Below, in pieces: positions 16,626-24,047 of a DNA stretch of 33,725 nt (its first letter is position 1; every line of letters begins with the position of its first letter). The translations under genes were made by a program, and so were the position numbers. Below the pieces are notes generated by a model. It saw nothing but the letters and a program-made list of their open reading frames with translations. It searched no databases and had not been told where the DNA came from. Source of the stretch: Sphaerobacter sp. (lineage in GTDB: Bacteria > Chloroflexota > Chloroflexia > Thermomicrobiales > Thermomicrobiaceae); NCBI GenBank assembly GCA_029961075.1, contig JASBVL010000039.1, positions 1-33,725 on the forward strand. Direction: 5' to 3'.

Positions 16626-18632
16626 GTGGCAGCGCCGACGGGGGGGAAGCGTCGCCTGACGCCGGAGGACATCTACAACATCGTGCTGGTCAGTGACGCG
16701 CAGATTTCGCCGGATGGCCGGCAGGTCGCATTCACGCAGACGATCCTCGATCGGGACAAGAACGACTATCGCTCCTCAATCTACATCGTGCCCGCCGAGG
16801 GCGGGACCCCGCGCCGCTTCACCGCTGCCGACGCGAAAGACACCTTCCCCCGCTGGTCTCCCGACGGGCAGCGGCTGGCGTTCCTCTCGAACCGCTCGGG
16901 CACGTCGCAGATCTGGACGATCTCGCTCGCTGGCGGCGAGGCGACGCAGCTCACCAATCTGCCCGAGCCGGTGACCTACTTCACCTGGTCGCCGGACGGC
17001 TCGACGATCGCCTTCGTTACCAAGACCGAGCCGTCCCAGCTCGCCACCACGGAGGACGGGGAGAAGCCGGCGAAGGAGCAGGAGAAGAGCGACGTCGTGC
17101 GGATCACTCGCATCCGCTTCCGCGCCGACGGGGTCTCCGGCTTCCTCGACGACAAGCACACCCACATCTGGTGCATCTCGGCCGCGGGGGGCGATCCGTG
17201 GCAGATCACCTCCTGCGACTTCGACGACCGTTGGCCGGCCTGGTCGCCGGGCGGGCACGAGATCGCCTTCGTCTCCAACCGGACGCCCGACCGTGAGTAC
17301 AACACGGTCAGCGAGATCTGGGCGGTCCCAGCTCGGGGAGGCGAGGCGCGACCCATCGCGACGGGGGACGATGCCGACTTCGGGCAGCCGGTCTGGTCAC
17401 CCGATGGGACCGGCATCGCCTTCAGCGGACACCGCTACCCCGAAGCCGGCGGCGCGGTCGACAGCCACGTCTGGGTCGCCGCGGGTGGGGACATCCGCTG
17501 CCTGACCACCGGCCTGGGGCGGTCGGTCGGCGACTTCGGGATCAACGACACCTTCGCGTCCGCCAACCCCGGGCTGAGCTGGACGACCTCCTGCTATCTC
17601 TACTTCCAGGTCAGCGATGCCGGAAACACCCACATCTACCGCCTGCCGGCGGCCGGGGGCGATCCGGAACTGGTCGTGGGCGGCCAGCGCCGCGTGCTCG
17701 ACTTCAGCGTGAGCCAGGATGGCAGCCGCATCGCCTTCGTGGCGGGCGACCCGCTCAACCCCTGCGACGTCTTCGTCTGCAGCGGGGACGGCAGCGACGA
17801 GCGCCGGCTGACCGCGGTCAACGAGGAGTTCTTCAGCACGGTCGCCTTGAGCCGGCCGGAGGAGTTCCGCGTTCCGAGCCAGGCCGAGGACCGCGGCGAG
17901 GTCCACGGCTGGGTGATGAAGCCGATCGGCTTCGAGCCGGGCCGCAAGTACCCCATGGTGCTGGAGATCCACGGCGGCCCGCACGGCATGTACGCCAACC
18001 ACTACTTCCACGAGTTCCAGCTCCTGGCGGCGCAGGGGTACGTGGTCGTCTACACCAACCCGCGCGGCAGCCAGGGGTACGGGGAGGCGCACGCCTCGTA
18101 CACCCGTGGGGCCTGGGGCGAGAAGGACATGCCGGATCTGATGGCGGCGGTGGACTACGTGATCGCCCAGGGGTACGTTGACCCGAACCGGCTGGGGGTG
18201 ACCGGTGGCTCGTACGGCGGCTACATGACCAACTGGGTCATCGGGCACACCGACCGGTTCAAGGCCGCCGTCACCCAGCGCTGCGTCTCGGACCTGTATA
18301 GCTTCTTCGGGACCAGCGACATCGGCTTCCACTTCGGCGCCTACGAGTGGGGCGGGGTGCCCTGGGAGTCGCGCGAGACGTACCAGCGCCTGTCGCCGAT
18401 CACCTACGTCGAGCAGATCAAGACCCCACTCCTGATCCTCCACAGCGAGGAGGACTACCGCTGTCCGATCGCCCAGGCGGAGCAGCTCTTCATCTCGCTC
18501 AAGAAGCTCGGCCGGGAGGTGGAGTTCGTGCGGTTCCCGGGGGAGAACCACAACCTCTCCCGCAGCGGCAAGCCCAAGCATCGCGTCGAGCGGCTCCAGT
18601 TCATCTTGGGCTGGTTCGAGCGGTACCTGTGA
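16626..18632 (+). CDS. S9 family peptidase (acylaminoacyl-/prolyl-oligopeptidase type)
   Basis: 668 residues, with no signal peptide, so probably cytoplasmic. The N-terminal ~400 residues are a beta-propeller of PD40/WD40-like blades (repeated SPDG, PRWSPDGQRLAFLSN, PVWSPDGTGIAFSG). The C-terminal alpha/beta hydrolase domain carries the catalytic triad: Ser529 in GGSYGGY, Asp610 in HSEEDYRCP, His642 in PGENHNLSRSG. The ending resembles the S9C (acylaminoacyl peptidase) subfamily. The GTG start at 16626 has GGAGG upstream. The gene ends 4 bp before the heptanucleotide array, which may form its 3' untranslated region. A TGCTACCAT box (16579-16586) upstream could be an extended -10. Confidence 0.93.
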   Translation: MAAPTGGKRRLTPEDIYNIVLVSDAQISPDGRQVAFTQTILDRDKNDYRSSIYIVPAEGGTPRRFTAADAKDTFPRWSPDGQRLAFLSNRSGTSQIWTISLAGGEATQLTNLPEPVTYFTWSPDGSTIAFVTKTEPSQLATTEDGEKPAKEQEKSDVVRITRIRFRADGVSGFLDDKHTHIWCISAAGGDPWQITSCDFDDRWPAWSPGGHEIAFVSNRTPDREYNTVSEIWAVPARGGEARPIATGDDADFGQPVWSPDGTGIAFSGHRYPEAGGAVDSHVWVAAGGDIRCLTTGLGRSVGDFGINDTFASANPGLSWTTSCYLYFQVSDAGNTHIYRLPAAGGDPELVVGGQRRVLDFSVSQDGSRIAFVAGDPLNPCDVFVCSGDGSDERRLTAVNEEFFSTVALSRPEEFRVPSQAEDRGEVHGWVMKPIGFEPGRKYPMVLEIHGGPHGMYANHYFHEFQLLAAQGYVVVYTNPRGSQGYGEAHASYTRGAWGEKDMPDLMAAVDYVIAQGYVDPNRLGVTGGSYGGYMTNWVIGHTDRFKAAVTQRCVSDLYSFFGTSDIGFHFGAYEWGGVPWESRETYQRLSPITYVEQIKTPLLILHSEEDYRCPIAQAEQLFISLKKLGREVEFVRFPGENHNLSRSGKPKHRVERLQFILGWFERYL

Positions 18633-18946
18633 CGGGGCGTGACGGGTCGAACGTGATGCGTCAGACGTCAACCGTCAGGGGTGGTCCATGGTCCGTGTTG
18701 CGTGTTCCGTACGGCGTATTCCGTATTGCGTAGTCCGTGGTGCATGATGCGTGTTTCGTGTTCCGTGTCCCGTGAATCTCCCCTCTCCCCACACTGGCGA
18801 GAGGGGTCGGGGGTGAGGGGGACGCAATACGGAATACGCCGTACGCAATACGACCCACGGAACACGGACCACGCAACACGACTGACGCTTCGCGTGTCAC
18901 GAATGACGCAGGGCGCGTGACGCATGACGCGCCACGCCCCACGCCT
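18633..18946. repeat. Two opposed arrays of degenerate 7-bp repeats around a palindromic core
   Basis: This fills the whole gap between convergent stop codons. Left array (18636-18775): 20 consecutive 7-bp units with CGT at positions 3-5 in 16 of them, CAT in two and GGT in two (for example TCCGTGT, TGCGTGT, TCCGTAT). Right array (18821-18946): 18 units with ACG at positions 2-4 in 16 and GCG in two (for example TACGGAA, CACGCAA), i.e. the same unit inverted. Between them is a C-rich/G-rich core with CCCCTCTC (18780-18787) and GAGAGGGG (18799-18806). The last right-hand unit runs into the stop codon of the SbcD-like gene. Such phase-perfect degenerate heptads are not coding; 7-nt short tandem repeats are known from other bacteria such as cyanobacteria. 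The function here is unknown. Confidence 0.9.
18708..18845. repeat. Perfect 24-bp inverted repeat inside the heptad arrays
   Basis: 18708-18731 and 18822-18845 are exact reverse complements (24 of 24). Pairing continues imperfectly outward to about 18681/18872. Transcribed from either side, it would form a long hairpin, and in DNA a possible cruciform. The inner core hairpin (8-bp stem, 18780-18806) sits in the loop. Confidence 0.85.
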
Positions 18947-20187
18947 CATTCCACGCTGCGGGCGGCGTGGATCAGCGCCTTGCCGACCTCGAGGATCTGG
19001 CGGCGGCGCTCCTCGGGGAGGTCTCGGATCTGCAGCCACTTCTCCAGGGCGGTGACCGGATCGAGGCTCTCGTGGTCGTGTAGCTCGACCCGCGGGCGGA
19101 CCTGCAGATCGACGTCGCGGACTACCTGTGAAACGTAGGCGGCACCGGCCCGGAGCAGGAGACGGCGCACCTCGTCGAGCCGGAGGAGGTCCTCGCGCTC
19201 GGCGGGCACCGCGATGAAGGCGCGCACGATGGCCCCATCCAACTCGGCCGCCCGCCGCTCGATCTCCCGCTCAACGTCGACCATGGGGTCCTCGTTGTGC
19301 GCTTTGATGCGGAGGGTCACGAACGGGCGCGCGTTGATCGGGTGGAAACACCACGCGACGCGCCGGGTGCCGGCCGGGCCGGGCTGAATCTCGACCAGGA
19401 CGAAGCCTTTCTCCTCGTGCTCTTCGCCAAAGTCGATGCGCTCCAGGCTCCCGGCGTACACCGTTGGCGGGTGGGCCGTGATCTGCTGGTGGCGGTGGAT
19501 GTGCCCGAGCGCCACGTAGTCGAAGGCCCGCACGCGGAGCTCGTCGGGATCCATGACCAGGTCCTCGCCGAGCATGATGGATTGCTCGGAGCCGAGCCGC
19601 GCCCCTTCGATGCTGAGGTGGGCGAGGAGCACGGCCGGCGTGTTGGGGTCGAGCTCGCGTGTGAAATGGTCGAGGATCGCCGCAGCGGCTTCGGCGACGG
19701 CGCGGCTCACCGCGCTCGGGTCGGGGTTGCGGAGCTGCTCCGGCTCCAGGAGCCGCTGGCGCGAGAGCCACGGGAGGGTGACGACCTGGAGCGGGCCGCC
19801 GCGGGTGTCGAGCTGGAGCAGGCCCGGGTGGCGCGCCACGTGGACGTTGGGGATGCTCAATGTCTCGTAGATGTCCATCGGGGTTGCCCGCGCGTCGATG
19901 CTGGGGAGGTCATGGTTGCCGACGAGGAGCACCGTGGGGATCTCCGCCGCGGCCAGGCGCCGGATGCGCTTGGCGAACTCGCGCTGGATGGTCGGGCTGG
20001 GGTCGCGGTGCTTGAACGCGTCGCCGGCAAAGAGCACGGCATCGACCGCCTGCTCGACGGCGTAGTCGACGACCTGATCGAAGGCGGACAGGTAGTCGCG
20101 CACGCGGGTGGAGTAGCCCAGCCGGGTGTCGAGCGAGCCGTAGTTCTCCATGCCGAGATGCAGGTCGGCAAAGTGCAGCAGGCGCAT
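18946..20187 (-). CDS. DNA repair exonuclease, Mre11/SbcD family
   Basis: 413 residues. The N-terminal calcineurin-like phosphoesterase domain has all metal-binding motifs: FADLHLG (D8, H10), FAGDAF (D56), GNHD (90-93), LLAHLSIEG (H190) and GHIH (228-231). It is therefore a probable active Mn-dependent nuclease that processes double-strand DNA ends. The C-terminal ~150 residues are a divergent capping/partner-binding region. It begins 6 bp after the HerA gene stop on the same strand, a tight operon. No SbcC/Rad50 gene is adjacent, whereas in E. coli SbcD pairs with SbcC. Downstream the heptad element begins at the stop codon. Confidence 0.92.
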   Translation of the reverse strand: MRLLHFADLHLGMENYGSLDTRLGYSTRVRDYLSAFDQVVDYAVEQAVDAVLFAGDAFKHRDPSPTIQREFAKRIRRLAAAEIPTVLLVGNHDLPSIDARATPMDIYETLSIPNVHVARHPGLLQLDTRGGPLQVVTLPWLSRQRLLEPEQLRNPDPSAVSRAVAEAAAAILDHFTRELDPNTPAVLLAHLSIEGARLGSEQSIMLGEDLVMDPDELRVRAFDYVALGHIHRHQQITAHPPTVYAGSLERIDFGEEHEEKGFVLVEIQPGPAGTRRVAWCFHPINARPFVTLRIKAHNEDPMVDVEREIERRAAELDGAIVRAFIAVPAEREDLLRLDEVRRLLLRAGAAYVSQVVRDVDLQVRPRVELHDHESLDPVTALEKWLQIRDLPEERRRQILEVGKALIHAARSVE

Positions 20188-20193
20188 CTTTGG

Positions 20194-21804
20194 CTACGCT
20201 TCCTCGTCGAAGCCGTAGTAGCGGGTCAGGATCTCCCGGCCGTCCGGTCGCCCAATTCCCGCGCGCTGCAGCTCGGCCATCAGGCTGGCGCGCTGGTAGG
20301 GCCGCGTGCGTAGCAGCATCGGCATCGGGATGGCATGGCCGACGATGAGACACTGCTGGCGCGGCTCGAGGCTGGCGAGCATGCCGCGGAGCTGGTTCCG
20401 GTCGCCGACGCCGGTGAGGACGGCGTCGATGTCGCGCTGATCGGTGAGCAGCCCGGTGATGCGCGTCCCGAGCTGGGAGAGTACCTCGGGGTCGATGCTC
20501 GAGGGCCGCTGGTCGACCACCAGGAGGGTCACGGCGTACTTGCGCATCTCCCGGGCGATGGTGCCGAAGATCGACTGGCGGGCGGCCTCGGGTGTGAGGA
20601 ACTTGTGGGCCTCCTCCAGCACGATCACCAGGTGCCGGGGCGCCTCCGCCACGGCGCCGTTGGCCTGCGCCTCCAGGGCCCGCTCGGTGTAGCGCTGGTG
20701 GATGCGGCGCGTCACGATGTTGGCGACCAGCATGTAGTCGAGCAGCGAGTCGTGGCGGCCGAATTGCAGGATCACGTGGTTCCCGCGCTGGATGTGGGCG
20801 AGCATGTCGTCCACCCAGGAGAACCCCGCATCGTCGACGACGTACTCCCGACGCCGGATGAGCGCGAGCTTCTGCCGCAGGGCGTCGACCGCTCCCTGGT
20901 GCGCGCCCGTCTGCTGGCAGAACTCGGCGACCTCGTCCGCGTCCATGGCGAGCAGACGCTGCATCCAACGGCTCTTGTACGCCCGCTGGAGCTGGTTCGC
21001 CGTGGCGGCGAAGGTCGGGGTCAGGTTGAGCTCACCGGCCAGCAGCTCGATGTCCTCCGGCTCGATCTGGTTCAGGCCGATGACGACGTCGCGGGTGCCG
21101 CCGGTCGCCTTGTCGAGCGTGTAGACCTTGACGCGCGCCTCGCCGAAGAGCTCGACCAGGCCGGCGATGTCGGGGTCGCTGGGGCGGGCGTACGCGTACT
21201 CGTTGTGCATGTCGAAGATGAGGGCGGAGGCGACATCGCTCTTGATCAGGCCGAAGAGGAGGAGGCGGGTGAGGACGCTCTTGCCGGTGCCGCTCTGGCC
21301 AAAGATGCCGTTGCTGCGGGTGATGAGCTCCTTGAGATCGATCGGCACCGGGATGTCCATCGTGAGCGGAGTGCCAAGGGCGAAGCGCGTCGCGCTCTCC
21401 TCCCCGAATACGAGGGCGAAGTCTTCGGGGCGCGCCTCGCGGAGCGTGGCGAAGTGCATCGGGATATTGCGCACCGGCCCCGGCCCCGCGCCGGTCAACT
21501 CGGCGGCGTTCTCGAGCATGAGGCTGGGGCGCACCTCGACCGTGGCGTAGGTGTGCGTGCCGGCCAGCGCCTGGCGCACGAAGGGAGAACCAGCGGCGGG
21601 GGGATGGGCCGTCAGCGCCGGATCGGTCACGCGCAACCGCATGTCGCTGATCAGGCTAAAATAACGGTTGTCGTTCCCTTCGAGGACGACGAAGCTGCCG
21701 ACGCGCAGCGCTTCCGTGGGGCAGTCCGGCGCGAGCCGGACGGTCAGGCCGCCGGTGAAGCTACCCTCCGTGACAACGCCGAGTGGTCGTGATGGGACGC
21801 CCAT
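20194..21804 (-). CDS. herA: HerA-like DNA-translocase ATPase
   Basis: 536 residues of the HerA/FtsK-type hexameric ATPase family. The N-terminal ~155 residues form a HAS-barrel-like beta domain. The P-loop is GQSGTGKS (169-176), Walker B LVIVLEEAH (392-400), and the segment TLLVVDQRPSSIDPEVLSQLGTRI further on is typical of the HerA C-domain. In archaea HerA with NurA helps Mre11-Rad50 resect DNA ends; pairing here with an Mre11-type gene suggests the same role. ATG 21804 follows GAGGGAG, and an extended -10 (TGGTACAAT on the minus strand, 21852-21844) gives a leader of about 33 nt. Some HerA relatives are defence ATPases, but nothing nearby supports that. Confidence 0.92.
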   Translation of the reverse strand: MGVPSRPLGVVTEGSFTGGLTVRLAPDCPTEALRVGSFVVLEGNDNRYFSLISDMRLRVTDPALTAHPPAAGSPFVRQALAGTHTYATVEVRPSLMLENAAELTGAGPGPVRNIPMHFATLREARPEDFALVFGEESATRFALGTPLTMDIPVPIDLKELITRSNGIFGQSGTGKSVLTRLLLFGLIKSDVASALIFDMHNEYAYARPSDPDIAGLVELFGEARVKVYTLDKATGGTRDVVIGLNQIEPEDIELLAGELNLTPTFAATANQLQRAYKSRWMQRLLAMDADEVAEFCQQTGAHQGAVDALRQKLALIRRREYVVDDAGFSWVDDMLAHIQRGNHVILQFGRHDSLLDYMLVANIVTRRIHQRYTERALEAQANGAVAEAPRHLVIVLEEAHKFLTPEAARQSIFGTIAREMRKYAVTLLVVDQRPSSIDPEVLSQLGTRITGLLTDQRDIDAVLTGVGDRNQLRGMLASLEPRQQCLIVGHAIPMPMLLRTRPYQRASLMAELQRAGIGRPDGREILTRYYGFDEEA

Positions 21805-21843
21805 ATCGACTCCCTCACCGTCGGAGCGCGTACGTATAGAACG

Positions 21844-21852
21844 ATTGTACCA
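21844..21852 (-). promoter_or_regulatory. Extended -10 promoter of the herA operon
   Basis: On the minus strand TGGTACAAT, i.e. TACAAT (21849-21844) with TGn. Predicted start near 21837. The divergent kinase gene begins only 64 bp from herA, and a TATAGA box (21835-21840) on the plus strand could serve it. The two promoters would overlap and probably compete. Confidence 0.5.
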
Positions 21853-21868
21853 CCGGAGCGAAGGCGAG

Positions 21869-23824
21869 ATGCAACGGGACCCGCTTGAGCCCGATCTCGC
21901 GCCCGGCGGCGACGCGCCGCACGACGAGGCACTGGCGGCGCTGGTGCAGGCGGCGCGCGAGCGACACGTCTCCGGTGGCGACACGCGCCTCCTCCTCGCG
22001 GCGATCGACTTCGGGGAGGCGATGGCGGCCGGGCAGCGCCGGCTTGAGGATGCCTTCGCCCTGCTCCTGGCCGCGTGGGAGCGGGCGGGGATGCCGGCGG
22101 ACGCGGCGGTGCTGGGTGCCGTGGTGCGCGGCTACACCGACTACATGGTGCGCCTGCGCGGCTTGGTCCGGCGCGGCGGCACGGGACCCCTGTCGAGCCA
22201 CGTTGCCCGCCTGGCGGGGCTCCACCGCATCAACCAGGCAGCGACGGCCAGCCTCGACCTGGAGGCGATGCTGCACACCGTGGTGAACGTGGTCAAGCAG
22301 ACCGTCGCGGCCGATTCCTGCTCGATCTTCCTCTACGATCAGACCAGCGGCACGCTCGTCCTGCGCGCGGCGGTGGGCCTGAACCGTGATGAAATCGGGC
22401 AGCTCCGCCTGCCACTGGGCACGGGGATCACGGGCGAGGCGGCCGCCACGCGGCGCATCCTGGCGGTGGCCGAGGCGCGATCCCACCCCGCCTATTTCGA
22501 TCACCCACGGATCGGCGATCAGGTCTACACCTCGCAGGTATCGGTGCCGCTGGCACTGCGCTCGCCGGACCGGCTGGTGGGTGTGCTGAACATCCTGTCG
22601 GCGGCGCGGCGCGAGTTCGACCCGGACGAGCTGGCCTTCCTGGAGACGGCCGCGGGCGAGATCGCGATCGCCATCGAGAACGCCCGGCTCTACAGCGAGA
22701 CGGACGCGCAGTTGCGCCGACGGATCAGCCAGTTGGGCACGCTCCAGCAGATGTCGCGCATGGTGGCCTCGACGCTCGATCTCTCGGAGGTGCTGCGGCT
22801 GATCAGCCGGCAGACGGCGGAGCTGAGCCAGGCGCTGGCCGTGGAGATCTACCGCCGGCCACGTCACGATCCGGCGCAACTCGAACTGATGGCTCGGTAC
22901 CCCGCCAGCGAGCCTGCGGGCGGCTCCCGTCAGGCGGAGGTCGTGCCGATCGTCGAGGAAGCCATGCAGATCGGCATCGCCCTGTGGCGGCGCCTGGACG
23001 CCGGCGACGCGAGCCTGTTCGTCTACGTCGTCCCGATGGTGACGGCCCGGCGCGCCGTGGGTGCCATCTGTGTCTTCCTGAGCGAGCGGCCGCAGGACGA
23101 GCAGGATGTCCAGGGGCTGCTCAACGCCTTCTCGGACTCTGCCGCCATCGCGATCGAGAACGCCGAGCTGTACGAGGAGGCGGTGCGGGGCTTCACCCGC
23201 GCCTCGACCCTGCTCCAGGAGATGCATCACCGGGTGCGCAACAATCTCCAGACGGTGGCGGCCCTGCTCTCGATGCAGGCGCGACACGCGTCGGATGCCG
23301 CCTGGACCCAACCGCTCCAGGAGGCGGTGAGCCGCATCCGCAGCATCGCCGTCGTGCATGACCTCCTGTCGAGCGGCGACCTGCGGGAGACGACCGTCGA
23401 CCGGCTCGCCAAGCACGTGGTGGATGAGGCCATCATCAACGTGGTGCCGCCCGACCGTCAGGTCTCGTTCGTCATCGAGCCGTCGGAGGTGCATGTCCCG
23501 TCGCGGCAGGCGACGGTGGTGGCGCTGCTGATCAACGAGTTCGTGGCGAACGCGGTCGTGCATGGGCTCGGGGAGCGCGACCGGGGCGAGATCACCATCG
23601 CGGCGTGGCGCGATGGACGGCACGCGGTGTTGGAGGTGCGGGACGACGGCGGGGGGCTGCCGGCGGACTTCGACCTGAACGGCTCCGCCGGCCTCGGGCT
23701 CCAGATCGCGCGGACGCTGGTCGAAGTCGACCTGCACGGGACGCTGGCGCTGCGCCCCGCCGAGCGGGGCGGCACCGTCGTCTCCGTGCGGTTTCCCCTG
23801 CCGGCCGCGGCCGAGGCGCGGTAG
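21869..23824 (+). CDS. GAF-domain sensor histidine kinase (HisKA_2 type)
   Basis: 651 residues, no membrane segment, so a cytoplasmic sensor. A helical N-terminal domain (~120 residues) precedes a first GAF domain (LHRINQAATASLDLEAMLHTV ... ETAAGEIAIAIENARLY). A second GAF follows after a coiled linker (LGTLQQMSRMVASTLDLSEVL ... AIAIENAELYEEAV). The dimerisation/phosphoacceptor helix EMHHRVRNNLQTVAALL near residues 451-467 has the HHRVRNNLQ box of the HisKA_2/HWE-like group (phospho-His probably H454). The ATPase domain has LLINEFVANAVVHG (N box), VRDDGGGLP (G1) and SAGLGLQIARTLV (G2). No response regulator is adjacent. ATG 21869 is preferred over upstream codons that would run into herA. Confidence 0.9.
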   Translation: MQRDPLEPDLAPGGDAPHDEALAALVQAARERHVSGGDTRLLLAAIDFGEAMAAGQRRLEDAFALLLAAWERAGMPADAAVLGAVVRGYTDYMVRLRGLVRRGGTGPLSSHVARLAGLHRINQAATASLDLEAMLHTVVNVVKQTVAADSCSIFLYDQTSGTLVLRAAVGLNRDEIGQLRLPLGTGITGEAAATRRILAVAEARSHPAYFDHPRIGDQVYTSQVSVPLALRSPDRLVGVLNILSAARREFDPDELAFLETAAGEIAIAIENARLYSETDAQLRRRISQLGTLQQMSRMVASTLDLSEVLRLISRQTAELSQALAVEIYRRPRHDPAQLELMARYPASEPAGGSRQAEVVPIVEEAMQIGIALWRRLDAGDASLFVYVVPMVTARRAVGAICVFLSERPQDEQDVQGLLNAFSDSAAIAIENAELYEEAVRGFTRASTLLQEMHHRVRNNLQTVAALLSMQARHASDAAWTQPLQEAVSRIRSIAVVHDLLSSGDLRETTVDRLAKHVVDEAIINVVPPDRQVSFVIEPSEVHVPSRQATVVALLINEFVANAVVHGLGERDRGEITIAAWRDGRHAVLEVRDDGGGLPADFDLNGSAGLGLQIARTLVEVDLHGTLALRPAERGGTVVSVRFPLPAAAEAR

Positions 23825-24047
23825 CCTCCTGCGGTGCGTGGCCGGCGCAGGCGATCGCGCCGATCGGTGCCGGTGAGCGGCCGTGGAAGGCGAGGTGGGC
23901 CCGGGCTGCGCGCGAGCGACGGGCAGCGGCACGCGGGCTGGCCCCGCTTGACCCGACGCGGCATGCGCTCCCATAATCACCGGAGTGTGCGCAGACGTGC
24001 TCGGCTGCCCGACCTGGGCGGTGATGTATGGGAAGGGAGGCGGCGGG
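23825..24047. other. Short intergenic region before the enoyl-ACP reductase gene
   Basis: 223 bp, containing the promoter at 23948-23977 and the 5' leader of the reductase gene. In-frame codons GTG 23985 and ATG 24024 lie in the leader. I see nothing else. Confidence 0.4.
23948..23977 (+). promoter_or_regulatory. Promoter of the enoyl-ACP reductase gene
   Basis: TTGACC (23948-23953), an 18-bp spacer and CATAAT (23972-23977). Transcription would start near 23984, giving a leader of about 64 nt before TTG 24048. Confidence 0.6.

Noticed and set aside
18661-18942. Several short open frames inside the heptad element giving peptides with repeating RNT-x-YA-like units
   Set aside because: A 7-bp repeat reads as a 7-residue peptide repeat in every frame, so the open frames are a by-product of the DNA repeat; no ribosome site or conserved protein is seen.
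18633-18946. Heptad element as a CRISPR array
   Set aside because: There are no 25-40 bp identical repeats separated by unique spacers, and no cas genes nearby.
18946-21804. HerA plus nuclease as an antiphage defence system
   Set aside because: The nuclease is a normal Mre11/SbcD protein and the surroundings are housekeeping genes; no SIR2, DUF4297 or other defence partner is present.
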